Source: Liolophura sinensis (taxonomy: Eukaryota; Mollusca; Polyplacophora; Chitonida; Chitonidae). From it: a stretch of 64,000 nucleotides of DNA. The notes under the pieces are model-generated. The model worked only from the letters and a program-made list of their open reading frames with translations. It had not been told where the DNA came from and did not search any database. A program made the translations under genes and the position numbers. Below, one piece after another: positions 25,432 to 39,500 of this stretch. The stretch covers positions 30,548,402 to 30,612,401 of the forward strand of contig NC_088301.1 in NCBI RefSeq assembly GCF_032854445.1. The letters are read 5' to 3'. How positions within the stretch are numbered: position 1 is the stretch's first letter; the number at the start of each line of letters is the position of its first letter.

Positions 25432-28400
25432 TGTTCAAAAGCCCAGCGGAAATGATGACCAGCATGTTTAGCGTTATATAAATAATAAATATATTGCTCT
25501 TTTCATACAACTATATTTTTACCTCTCATTAAATTAAAGCTGTACATAAAACCGGCTTTCACCTTACGCACGCACATACTAAATGGTCCCGAACTACATG
25601 TAGGCCTAGAATATAAGTGTAAGCAGTCTCTAACATAGGCCAATTGAATTTCTGATACAACTGTACACAGAGTAGATAGAGAGAGAACAAAGCAACCCGT
25701 TAACACGCAGGTGATACATGGCTTGTAATTGGGTACCCTTCCTTATATCTCCGCGGGTAAATTCTGAATCAGACGTAGGCTCAATACTCATTGTTTGCCG
25801 AAGACAATTGTGTACATGGCTGTTCAATATCGACTGAAAAGCGTCTGGTCTTATTACGTAGGTTTAAAGGAAAGCTGAAGTGGGCCCGGCACAATAGCAG
25901 CTAACAAGCACTCGCTCTGTAACTCTTGACAGATAACCACTAGTCGGAGCTTCAAGTAGGAAGAGCTCAGCTTTGGTTATTTCCAATAAGTACACATTAC
26001 ATCCTTTGTGTATCGCTTCCGTATCACACTCTGAGCACTTACACTTTCAAGGGCAGTTCATTACTGCAGTTGTACCTGCGTTTTTAATGCAGAAATTAAT
26101 GATTTAAACAACATAATGCCCTGATGGACATTTCCGCAGCTCATTGCTGTAGTGTATATGGGCCTGTTGGTACTTCATGAATGGACTTTAGGACCTATAT
26201 GTAAACTTTGGAAATGAAACATGTCGGGTAATTAAATTATCAAAATAAAATAATCAACCGCTACTTGACATATTGTTAGGTACGTCATTATAATATCCCA
26301 GGCTATTTGTCAAACAGACCCTTTCGAGCATACACATAAGGTATTAAGGTGGTGCCGACTGTGAGTTCCTACCTGTGAAAATGAGCGTATGTTCTTATTT
26401 ATGTTGCTCAAACCTGACGCAAGCCTGTATGTAGCTGGGTTGTAAACCACCCAAAGCTACACCTATAGCTGCTTTTTAACCAAAACAGGAATTATACCTA
26501 ACCTAAACCGCATTATCTCAAAGCATCTGTTCAAGATTCACCAACCGATGACTGGATTATGACGAAGAACACGTCATCACTAGAGCATAAGGCTGATTAT
26601 AGGTAACCGAGTAGCCTGAACTATATGGAATACAGAAGGTGGATTTGCATTACTGAACGGACCCATAGTATCCTAATGCAGAAGTGATAAATGTGTAGGT
26701 CTATGACGCTGGGATTTGCGTTCGGGGTGGGGGTTGGGGGTGGGAGGTGTAAAATATCACATCTAAGCGGGGATACTGACAACGATATGGTTGCAGAGAT
26801 AAAAAGATTGCCATTATTAAAGTGAGATGAATCTAATCAATGAGGACCTCATCGTAAAATGAGTCCTCCGGTTCCTAGGAGTTTCTCACATATGCCAATT
26901 ATGGCAACAATAAAAGGCAAAATAACCCTTTCATCCTTCAATTCGCGAAAGCCAAAAAATTGTGTTCATATTATCCACACAGATTACAGGATTGAATAGC
27001 ACTGTACATTCGGCTAAACCTAGACTTGTGTTAAACGTTAACTTGTACTGGATTCAACGCAACCTTGCATCAGTTTAACATGGACTTATACAGGTTATCA
27101 ATTGCCAACTTCACCATTGTACATACTTCTAATAATCATCGTGCTAAATATACAATGAAATAAATCAACTTACCCCTTCATTACAGTACCAGCACGGTCC
27201 ATTTCTAACCAGTGTTCATGTATATCAGTGAACAGTGCAGCAAAGATACCGCTTACACTAAAGACTGGAGAGAAGCCATGAAGTTACAGCATACTGTAAG
27301 CTGTCATAAGTATCGGCTTGTAGATGTTCCGCTCTTAGACCAGCAGCGTGAGTCATTCACCACTAGAGCGGATCGCCAACAGCTCAGACCGGCGAGATCC
27401 AATCGGGTATATCCCTCTGCTCTACACACGTATGGGCCCAGGGCAGATGGGCCTGGTCATAAAAAAGCTATCAGAGGAATTACTCTATTCCATCACCTGA
27501 TGACTACGTATGAATGGCTGCTGGTAAGGTTGGCGCGAATTCTGGCCATGCAACGACGATGGTGGCTAGCTGGCCAGCGAGCCGTGTCGACAGGCGATAG
27601 CGTATGTCTGATTACAGAAAGAAGTCAGCACTGCTTAGCTTCATTGTCCTGTATCTGAATATCGAAGAAGTCAGGCTGATGGCTTTAGCAATAATTTATT
27701 ATCTGGGATCAAGCCTCCGAAATTGTCCCCAAAAAGATAAGCGAATACAGCAAGTTAAAGGAACACCCTAGCTGTTAATAAAATTCTCGAATCTGAACCA
27801 TCTTGAATCAATGCTAAACCAGCTGGAAAATCTATATGGATTTTTCCGGCAAGCATCGCTAGAGTGTCGTGTGTGTTTTTTCTCTCTACACGTTGGCTTT
27901 GTACATGAGAGTTTATTACTATGGGTTACAAGGAAGACTTGGGCTGTGTTGGCGCCGACAACATATAGTAGCCGATAGGCCGCTGATCCATCTTTGTCCA
28001 GGAAACATGCCCCATGAAAACACTGCACCCTAGGATGGGGGACTTTGGAGCCCATCTTCTGGTGATTCATCGATTTCGGATCAATGGGGTCATGTGGAGT
28101 TTTTAACAATGCTGTGGTATTAACGCTGATATCGCCACGTATAACTGACACCTTGGAAAGTTGTGTTTTATGGTTGAAATAAGCTGTCAAAGGTGTAACG
28201 GTCAACAATAGTCTGAGCGTGGGTCACGTTGAATAAAGCGAGAAAAACAGGCATATTCTACGTCACACGCTCCTTTGGAATAAGCGGTTTAGAGCCTAAT
28301 AGGACTACGGCATCCTGAACGGACAACAACCTTTGTAATTGAGTCTAGTAGGTTTCTCTTTTTTCTGGGTCACAATTATCGACTCTACATTAAGTCAATA

Positions 28401-29555
28401 CAGTAACCATTTGCATGGTCCTGCCTAATTTATATTTTTTAATTTGCAACTGCACTAACGCGAAGGGATCAAATCTTAAGTATAAAAATACAACAATAAT
28501 CAAATTATCAAGGTATTTCCTTATATATGTGTACAGTTTTAGTTACGCGTTACAGTGATAATTTTCAAGTAATCCATACTTGACGATCAGGTGGATTTAT
28601 GCCAGCTGCAATGAAATATCCTAACCTAGAATGTTTACGTCTATAAAGAAATATCAAGAGAGCAAAACAAAAACAAAAAACACCATTCCGTTCGGACAAC
28701 CTTGAAGGCAGCTAACAATGGATCTCGGCAGATTGAGGTTCGCTACCGACTTAGATCGTAACAGATGAAGTAACATGGAATATGAAAGTCTTTGAAACCA
28801 TAGTGCTCTTTGTCTTCGTCACAAGATGTTATATACACCGAGTCACAACGAAAGGTTGCTACATCATAAGACCCACTGGGTACGTGCCGATTCAGTCAGA
28901 TTTCTGCTACTGTTTCCCGTATAATGTAAGGAATAACTGTAAAATGACTCAAAACACAAAACTATCAAGTCTGACATAAATAAGCAAATGTTATATTACA
29001 TATCCTTCGGTAATCTTTATCATAAAAATACATACTGTCTGGGTGTCGGTAATTCCCAGATATCACAAATGTGCTTTCATTTTGGTGGAGACTTAACTCA
29101 TAACTTTATGTCTATTTTCTGGGATTAATTATTTTTTTTTACAACTTATCACTTAATTCTTAATTTAACGTATGATTGTGGCCAGGTTTAATGGGTGGAA
29201 CAAATCGGAATACTCAACCTAAATCACCACCTTTCGCCAGGTACTTGACAAACCTCTTGATTTAATGCGATTCTCTAATTATCCATACCTGCATCCTAGT
29301 CTGTGACCCAAATAGCTGAATTAGCCAAATGAATTGGACAGTATGACAATAATTATTAGTACTTGATCTCAACTATAAAATGCTGGAATGACCAAGGTGG
29401 GTTAGAACTCTCTGTGCCCATATTACTTGAGAAAACGGGTGTCAATGTCTTTTAGTCAAAAATCTAAGGAGGTTTCGAATGCACAACCACAGCCACAAAT
29501 ATACAAACAGATATGTGTCAGAAGTCACTCTGACTCTAAGATTGTTATTTTTAGG
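25432..29555. other. gene-free stretch
   Basis: Open frames of 148 codons (27212-27658 plus) and 146 codons (27768-28208 minus) are the longest here. Neither shows a recognised domain, repeat or splice context, and I do not call them genes. A G-rich run lies at 26722-26749. Confidence 0.4.
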
Positions 29556-29559
29556 TTCT

Positions 29560-30130
29560 ATTTGCTTAGTGGTCAAGACCCATGCTCAACCATGTATACC
29601 GAAAGAGTTTTGGTCTCATTTACATGTACATGTAGTTTGTGAGATCTCACCCAAACCGATATCCTGAGCAGGTGTTTGTCTCAAGGTAAGATTGTCACTC
29701 CTATCCATATCATGCAGAGACTTCCGTTCATTAGTCAGTCTTCAGAGGTATTATATGTTAATACTGATCAGGTCCAATAGTGGGTAAGAGCTGAGTTACA
29801 AGACACATACAAGAAGAGGTTTTGGTCCACTAGTAGGTAACAACTTTGCTTCTAAGCACATCCTTAAGAAGTTTCAGAGCAATAGTAGGTAAAAACTTTG
29901 CTCCGAGCCACATTCTAAAGAGGTTTTGGTCTACTAGTATTTGGGAATTGGTATCTGATTATTGACCCAGAACACCCATTTTGGTTGATGGCTTGTATAT
30001 GAATTTCTATTTTGACGCATAGATCGAATCCACATCCTGACAAGGTTTTGGTTTTATAATGGGTAAGAACATACCCCAAACCACATTCTAAAGACAGTTT
30101 GGTTCAACAGTGGGCAAGAAATTACTCCAA
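29560..30130. repeat. Degenerate tandem repeat of about 60 bp
   Basis: The phrases aagaggttttggtccactag, aatagtaggtaaaaactttg and ccacattctaaag recur about six times with heavy drift. It lies just 3' of BTBD19 and may overlap its 3' untranslated region. Confidence 0.6.
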
Positions 30131-30375
30131 GGCTCTGCAGACATTTTGAGACCATAATAAAAACTTCATGGCATAAGATTTATGAAGAGTTAGTTTGTTT
30201 CCCAGAAGAACCCATCATATGGTTCAAACAATGAGAATCCTGAAGATGCCTCTACCCCCAAAGTGTAGAGTACTGGGGCAGAGTGTCATAGTTTCAAACC
30301 ATCTGCACAGAAGTTGTAAATGGTTGAAAGCAAAAACAGAAATTTAATGTATTCACAGGATACAGGTTCTGCCAT

Positions 30376-30501
30376 TCAGGACTTGTCCAAGCTACTGTGT
30401 GACTCTCTCTTCAGTGTTCCTCTCCGTCTAGTTGTTAGTGGACATCCCTTTTCAACTTTTTTGAGAGCATGAAATTTCCAGGCGTATGAGAAACATTCCA
30501 T
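30376..30501 (-). CDS. BTBD19: BTBD19 coding exon 7, C-terminus
   Basis: The acceptor tttcttcag is followed by MECFSYAWKFHALKKVEKGC, then LTTRRRGTLKRESHS and a TGA at 30376-30378. The YAWKFHAL and RRRGTLKRE motifs match the vertebrate C-terminus as I recall it, which fixes the end of the gene. Confidence 0.9.
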   Translation of the reverse strand: MECFSYAWKFHALKKVEKGCPLTTRRRGTLKRESHSSLDKS

Positions 30502-33500
30502 CTGAAGAAAATGAAACAGACAGAAAATGTGTAATATTTGGTTAACAGAAACCTGAGCAGTTTGTTCAAAACTTTCACATGATCACTATTACTTGCACAA
30601 TACAGCTACTATGTACACACATTTTAAATCAATTCATTCAGCTTTAAGTCAAGAGGTGTGTCTTGCTTCCCTACACTAATTAATCTCGTCATGTACGTGA
30701 CAACTTCTTAAGAAGTCCTTTAATACCCAATCAAATAAACACATGTGCAATTTTCAGATATTTTAAATACTGTCTCATCAAAAACCTGTGCATTTAGATC
30801 ATAAAACCATAACCTTATCCACATTCTGACAATGACAAACATCAAAACCCATGTAAACTGCAATCAGATAATTACATATAGCTCTTAATTCTTATTCAAG
30901 TAATAACACTTATCTACCATTCGCATTTACAGCTCTCCTTCTGATAATTATTATTATAGGCCTATAGGCTTTATGAATCTTAATAGTCATGAAGTCAAAT
31001 TCTGGTGTTTACAGCTGATTGATCTAGGGCAAATTTAGGGCAAATTTTGATATTTTAATTTACCGCTGACTGGTCTATGGCAAATTTTGGTATATACAGC
31101 TGACTGGTCCAAGACAAATTTTGGTATTTACAGCTGACTGCTCTAGGACAAATTTTGGTATTTACAGCTGACTTCTCTAGGACAAATTTTGGTATTTACA
31201 GCTGATTAATCCTCACCATATTTTGGTATCTACAACTCATTAACCTACAGCAAATTTTGGTATTTACACCCAATTGATCTACAGCATATTTTTTGGTATT
31301 TACAACAGATTGATCTACATCACATGTTGGTATTTACAGCTAACTGATCTACAGCATATTTTGGTATTTACAGCTGTATGATCTACATCGTATTGTGGCG
31401 TTTACAACTGTATGATCTACATCATAGTCAGGTATTTGCAGCTGTATAATCTACATCATATTCTGGTATTTGCGGCTGTATGATCTACATCATAGTCAGG
31501 TATTTACAGCTGTATGATGTATATCATATTCTAGTATTTGCAGCTGTACGATGTACATCATATTCTGGTATTTGCGCCTGTACGATCTACATCATATTCT
31601 GGTATTTACAGCTGTATGATCTACATCATATTCGGGTATTTACAGCTGTATGACATACATCATTTTCTGGTATTTAAAGCTGTATGATATACATCATAGT
31701 CAGGTATTTGCAGCTGTATGATCTACATCATAGTCAGGTATTTGCAGCTGTATGATGTATATCATATTCTAGTATTTGCAGCTGTATGATCTACATCATA
31801 TTCTGGTATTTGCAGCTGTATGATCTACATCATAGTCAGGTATTTGCAGCTGTATGATCTACATCATAGTCAGGTATTTGCAGCTGTATGATGTATATCA
31901 TGTTCTAGTATTTACAGCTGTATGATCTACATCGTATTCTGGTATTTGCAGCTGTATGATCTACATCATATTCGGGTATTTACAGCTGTATGGTCTACAT
32001 CGCATTCTGGTATTTACAGCTGTATGATCTACATCATATTCTGGTATTTACAGCTGTATGATCTACATCGTTTTCTGATATTTACAGCTGCATGATCTAC
32101 ATCATTTTCTGGTATTTAAAGCTGTATGATCTGCATTGTATACTGGTATTTGCAGCTGTATGATCTACATCATATTCTGATATTTGCAGCTGTATGATAT
32201 GCTTCGTATACTGGTATTTGCAGCTGTATGATCTACATCATATTCTGATATTTGCAGCTGTATGATATGCTTCGTATACTGGTATTTACAGCTGTATGAT
32301 TTATTTGGAGAAGGTTTCTTACTATTCACAGCTCTATAGTCTAAGCTGTTTTTTTTCTAGTTATTACTTTAGAGCTGTCAGTCTTACAATTACATCTTGT
32401 GACAATCACTTACAGGAATGATTTTGTCCCGCTTGTTTTCTTCCTCCAGTTTTGCCAGTTCTTCCGGGGAAAGAAGTGGAAATCTGACATGTTTCACCAC
32501 TGACTTTGTAACTTCACACAGAGGCTTGGACAAAACCACCTACAAGCATAGTTTTCATGAACATGTGCAATTAAAAAAAAACTGACAGATCTTACAAATA
32601 ATAATAATAATATAAATAGCAATTACACAATTAAACATTAAAGTGATTTCAAAGTATCACGTGCCTTAATCATTGAAGGTGTATATGCTAAACTTGAAAA
32701 ACCGAAACAATCTGTTAAAACTCCATGCATTCATACAATGTGACTTGTTATGCTAACTTGTGAGATTGATCAGAAGTGTGAACTATCATGCGATGTTGGA
32801 TGAAAACCACAAATCAACTGCAACAAAGAGCAAAACACGGTGCCTTTTGATTTCAGAACTCGCACGTGCATGTAATAAGTTATTTTGAAAAATCACTTCA
32901 CACGAACAAGAATTCACCATTTTTCTTCCAAAGTACAGTGTAATGTGATAATTATTCTGGTATGCATGGGATGGCCTAATCTAAAACACTTCTGAAGAAA
33001 TTATAGCCCATGGTTCATAGAGTGCCAAGATTTCACTCTACACTCCACGCTCATACTACACAGGCTTCCTGGTCTGAAATCTGAGTGAGAAACTGGATTT
33101 GGATGACAACATCTGATATAACCAATGAGCACTCACAGAATGACTGAATACACAGAAAACTCTGAGAGACCTCTGAGATAATGAGATTAAAAACATGCAA
33201 TAACCATGACCAACATGTCTTGAACATAAACTGTATCCAACTATGCTTCAAAGGACCCACTAATTCTTTCATCACTTAATTTGACATTGTAAGTTTTTTT
33301 ACCTGAATTATACCCCCTAATTTCCTCCCTTTCCATCCCCACCCCAAACCTGCTAGACACTCCCCAATAGTTGTGTGCTGTATTATTGGTCTGCTGGTCT
33401 TAGAAACTACAGATCAATATTGTGAAACAATGAAACAAGGCCTGTGTTGCAATCCATAAGACATGTCTTACCTGTGGAAATGCTGTCAACATCTATATGC

Positions 33501-36500
33501 CTCTCAGCAATAGCACATGTATTAATTCTACAAATATTAGGTCATTGATGCACATTACATTGGTATCATTGTAGAGACTTACTGAATTGACATTTGCCCA
33601 TTCCTTCACAGCCAGGAAGATATCCATTTCATCTATATCCAGATTGTCACGCATCAAAATGGCTGACAAGGCTTCCTCGCCTAACTCACTGAATGACTTT
33701 GACTTTAGCACTGTCTGAAATACAAAGAAGAGAAAGTCAACTTTAGTAAGGGGTACAGTAGAACATAGTGCAATTCCTTAAGAACACAGGCCTATCCTAC
33801 TGGAATGACGAAAATGCTTTTAAATCTTAATACAGAAGATCTGATCCAGACAATGGATTTCAATGACAACATTTTCTGGAAGTATATGATATTTCAGCAT
33901 TTACAAATGTACAGTCATAATACACTTGAATCTTTAATCATACAGCCAACAAAAAGGTCTTGATTTGTAAAGACTCATAGGAATTAAGATGTAGTAAATT
34001 ATAAAGCAACTTTGTTGAATGAATCTGCCTTAAAGATGAGCATATAATGACAACTGGTTGAATGAATATTTCCCTAAAAGATTGGCATATTATGACAAAC
34101 TGGTTGAAAAGACTGGCAATCATGTATTATGACAAACTGGTTGAATGAAATGACTTCATGTTTGGTTAAATGGCTGTTGATAGTTTTGTTAGTCCTGCTT
34201 TCATAACAACGTTTACCCCCATTCAGTGATTTTTCTGTGACTTCTTCCACATGCATAAAACAATGCAACAGGGCTCTTTTTTGGTCAGAAACTGTGTACT
34301 TCTTGTAAAAAGAGACTTTTGATAAGTTAAACAAAATCTTAACATGCAGAAAGATATTGATACAGAGTTGCTTCCATGGATCTGACAAGTAGGTCCTTTT
34401 TTTTTTTTGTTTTTGATTTTATGAAAGGTCTATTTGGCATTAGTACAACTGGTGCAAAGTTATTTCCACCCGAACTATTTATTTTTGTCTTGTTTCTGTC
34501 CTTTCTGGTGTCTCACAGTGGGTGTTGTGCTCTACCATATACATGCATGTGTATGTTACACATGTAGATATACAAGTAAATGTGCAAGAGTGAAGCTGTA
34601 GGTTACATCTTGTTAGCGACTGTTTTTGTCCCATGTTCGTAAACCAAAAATCAAAATATTATATAACCATGTATAACATATTTTGCAACTGTATTTAATG
34701 TTAGCTACGTTCATAACAGATGCCAAAATATCTGTGAGAAGACTGCTTCTGGAAAGTACATGAAAGTCTGCACAAGATATCAACTGTATCCTATTATTTC
34801 ACCTCCATTAGCAAAGAGTTCATGTGAAGTCATACTCCATCAAATTCATGTGCAGCAGCTATTAAACTGCTTTGCCTCAGGCACGATTATATTTCACTGT
34901 CACACTGAAGTCATCATTTTTATACCAGACTAAACCTTGCCGCAGAGCCTTAGTTTTATAAGCACAAAAAACCTTACTTCAAATACAGACACAAACATGC
35001 ACTCACCACACAAAACTGTCTTAATTTCAAAAAAAGAAAATGGATATATTTCACAATGACTATAAATGTGATAGAAGCTTGTGTTTTAAAGTCAGGCAAT
35101 TCACTTTTCATTGACATAAAAATAATAAAGTGATCTTGCTTGAGGCGATTATAGTCAATAAACCGTGCTGCCATGCGAGCAAGAGAAACAAAGTGGATTA
35201 GGAAACCTCCAATGGAAGATGATGAAGCAAACACTGATTTCAGCTCAGATAAATGCTCTGTAGTCCTGTTTAAAACTATTTCATGTGGCAATGTAATACA
35301 CATGTAATTATGATTTTTTTTAAAATGACTGCCATCAGTTGTTTTATACATCAGCCATGAAATATTTAATAACTTCTTCAGCATGATATCAATCATGTTT
35401 CACTGCTTTGATAGAAAATATGTGAAACTGAGCTGTAGCATTAAACTTTTAGACAGAACCGTTTACTTATCACCATATTCAGTACCACAGAATCAAAACA
35501 GCTTCACAAAACAGAATCAAACCATTCTCATCAGTACAGAATCAAACCATCTTCATCAGCACAGAATCAGGCCATCATCATCAGTGGAGAACTGATTCAT
35601 CGGACACAGAATCAGACCTTCTTCATCAGCACAAAATCAGACTATCCTTATCACCACAGAATCAGATCATCTTCATCAGCACAAAATCGGACCATCTTCA
35701 TCAGCACAGAATCAGACCATCTTCATCAGCACAGAGTCAAAACATCTTCATCAGCACAGAATCAGACCATCCTTGTTCAACACAGAATCAAACCATCTTC
35801 ATCAGCACAGAAGCAAACCATCTTCATCAGCACTGAATCAGGCCACCATCATCAGCACAAACAGGCCATCATCAGCAGCAACAGAACCAGGCCATCATTA
35901 TCAGCATAGAATCAGACCATTCTTACCAGCAAAGAATCAGCCCATCTCCATCAGCACAGAGTCAGGCCATCTCCATCACCACAGAATCAGATCATCTTCA
36001 TCAGCACAAAATCAGACCATCTTCATCAGGCACAGAATCAGGCCATCTTCATCAGCACAGAGTCAAAACATCTTCATCAGCACAGAATCAGACCATCCTT
36101 GTTCAATACAGAATCAAACCATCTTCATCAGCACAGAAGCAAACCATCTTCATCAGCACAGAATCAGGCCACCATCATCAGCACAAACAGGCCATCATCA
36201 GCAGCACAGAACCAGGCCATCATTATCAGCATAGAATCAGACCATTCTTACCAGCAAAGAATCAGCCCATCTCCATCAGCACAGAATCAGACCATCTCCA
36301 TCAGCACAGAATCAGACCATTCTTATCAGCACAGAATCAGACCATCCTTGTTCAACACAGAATCAAACCATCTTCATCAGCACAGACTCAGACCATCTCC
36401 ATCAGCACAGAATCAGACCATTCTTATCAGCACTGAATCAGACCATTCTTGTCGGCACAGAATCAGACCATTCTTATCAGCACAGAATCAGACCATCTCC

Positions 36501-39500
36501 ATCAGCACAGAATCAGATCATCTCCATCAGCACAGAATCAGACCATTCTTATCAGCACAGAATCAGACCATTCTTGTCGGCACAGAATCAGACCATTCTT
36601 ATCAGCACAGAATCAGACCATTCTTATCAGCACAGAATCAGACCATTCTTATCAGCATAGAATCAGACAATTTTCATCAGCACAGTATCATATGATCTTC
36701 ATCAGTGAAGAACTGATTCATCAGCACAGAATCAGGTCATCTTCATTAGCACGGAATCAGACCATCTTCATCAGCACAGAGTCAAACCATCTTCATCAGC
36801 ACAGAATCAGACCATCTTTGTTCAACACAGAATCAGACCATCTTCATCAGCACAGAATCAGACCATCTTTATCACCACAGAATCAGACCATCTTCATCAG
36901 CACAGACTAAGACCATCTTCATCAGCACAGTACCAGGCCATCTTCATCAGCACAGAATCAAACCATCTGCATCAGCACAAAAGCAAACCATCTTCATCAG
37001 CACAGAATCAGAACATCCGTGTTCAACACAGAATCAAACCATCTTCATCAGCACAGAATCAAACCATCTTCTTCAGCACAGAATCAAACCATCTTCATCA
37101 GCACAGAATCAAACAAAATCAGGTCATCTTCATCAGCACAGAATCAGGCCATCTCCATCAGCACAGCATCAGGCCATCTCCATCAGCACAGAATCAAACC
37201 ATCTTCATCAGCACAGAGTCAGGCCATCTCCATCAGCACAGAATCAGAACATCTCCATCAGCACAGAATCAGGCCATCTCCATCAGCACAGAATCAGGGC
37301 ATCTTCATCAGCACAGAATCAGGCCATCATCATCAGCACAGAATCAGGCCATTCTTATCAGCACAGAATCAGGCCATCTCCATCAGCACAGAATCAGGCC
37401 ATCTCCATCAGCACAGAATCAAACCATCTGCATCAGCACAAAAGCAAACCATCTTCATCAGCACAGAATCAGAACATCCTTGTTCAACACAGAATCAAAC
37501 CATCTTCATCAGCACAGAATCAAGCCATCTTCTTCAGCACAGAATCAAACCATCTTCATCAGCACAGAATCAAACAAAATCAGAACATCTCCATCAGCAC
37601 AGAATCAGGCCATCTCCATCAGCACAGAATCAGGCCATCTTCATCAGCACAGAATCAGGCCATCTCCATCAGCACAGAATGAGAACATCTTCATCAGCAC
37701 AGAATCAGGCCATCTCCATCAGCACAGAATCAGGCCATCTCCAACAGCACAGAATGAGAACATCTCCAACAGCACAGAATAAGCCTAAAATCCCCAACAT
37801 TGAATGAAGCCACACTCACCTGCACGGACATAAGAGAATAAGACCAAATTTCTCTTTGTGAATCATTTTTTTTAGAAAGTAACAGAATCTATCCTTCATG
37901 CATTTCACTCTGTAACAGATCTGTCATAAATTCACAAAATTCGCATATTCGACCCGATGTGCCTGAGATTATAAAATATGATACAAGATGTTCTTGTTGG
38001 AATAAGAGATGTTCTGAGGTTGCTTTCTGACAAAACAACCACACAACATGTCATTTGGCTGCAAATTACGGGTAAAATGCCTAGACCAGCACATAACAGA
38101 CACATCATTCTGTAAATAATGTGCAAGGTATTAAAACAGCCCTAAACTTAACATCAAGAATAGGGTGTAATGGACTTTTTCCAGGAGAAATAAATTAATT
38201 ATGTGACCAAAAAAAGCCAGCACTGCATTTCAATAAGTCCTTTTCTTGATGTGAGGTAAAGAAGTACAGTATTAAATAACCAGGAAAGACAGACCACAAG
38301 ACATTGAGAATTCAAAATTGACTTGTTTACTTATCCAAGATAGGCAAAATATAGCTGTCTGGCCATTGACATTGTAGCACTATTATATGTTCATTTGTGC
38401 CACTGACAATATTTGCCTACCAGCATCTTCACTGCCCCTGATTCCGATGGAGCTCAATGAAAATATTTAATTTCAAGATAACTAAAAGGCAAGAAAACAT
38501 AAAGAGGCAATAAGACACATGTTTGATAACTAATGTTTCTTGACAAAATCAGAAAAAAAATTTCATCACATATTACCCACTGAAATGCACACATTCCTGA
38601 AGTATTCTGTGAGTCTGAAACATGCACACTGACAAAGAACTCATTTCAGTAATCCCTGTATGCATGTATAGGTACGTTAGACAGTCATGGTAATTTGGGA
38701 AATGAAGCTCCACTCACTGGTTGACAAAATGGAAGATTTCAAGAAAACTTCTATGATCTGGGACGTACTGTGGGGGAAACTGAATGATGGTGTCAACATT
38801 ATCAAAAGACATCATATACACAGAAGAAAAAGCTGAAGAAATACAATACCAAGCATATGTATATGTACTTACTGCTGTGTTGCGTTCAATGTAAACCAGT
38901 GCTTGCTCCCTCAGGTTGTCTTGGCTATATGTCACAGCTGCCTGTAGGACCTCACACACATTATCACAAGTCAGCTGCTTCACCAGGTAGTCCACACACA
39001 CCTGCAGGAAACAAAACAACAAACAAAAATATCACACAAGATTATAACCATATTAAATGCAAATGTTACAAATTTACTCCCTTCTGTTTTACATTTGTTT
39101 TACAGGAAAATACCAGAATAAATTTCTTTAAATTACTGCTTCCCTGTATTTGCACCCTGAAAGCTAAGCCTTATGGTAACATCTGAACAAAAACATATGT
39201 ATTCTCTTTACTACTGGCACTGAAATCAGAGAAATCATTCATAAAAACTAAAAGAAATTTACAAAACTTTTCCTTATGGAAAGAAAACTCAGTACTGTCC
39301 CCTAATACACTGTAAACCACAGAAAATGCATCATATATCTAAATGAGCATGTACTCTTATTTGTATTTATACACAGATATCATGTAAAAGTAGTCCCATA
39401 TTAAAATTCTGACATAGGCATTATATGGACCGCACTGCCACTGTACCTTTCTAAGTTCATCAAGTCCATATTCTAAAGCTGTGGCCAATACATCTATTGC

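Noticed and set aside
27212-28208. Open frames of 148 (plus) and 146 (minus) codons
   Set aside because: No recognisable domain, no clear promoter or splice sites; length alone is not enough in a 64-kb window.
37019-37807. 262-codon plus-strand frame
   Set aside because: Lies wholly in the 25-bp array inside a BTBD19 intron; the same peptide cycle occurs in all frames.
38714-39022. 102-codon minus-strand frame continuing past BTBD19 exon 4, and a possible extra exon near 38716-38770
   Set aside because: Exon 4 joins in phase directly to exon 5 and the resulting protein keeps the family length; the extra segment has no in-phase donor and no counterpart in the family.
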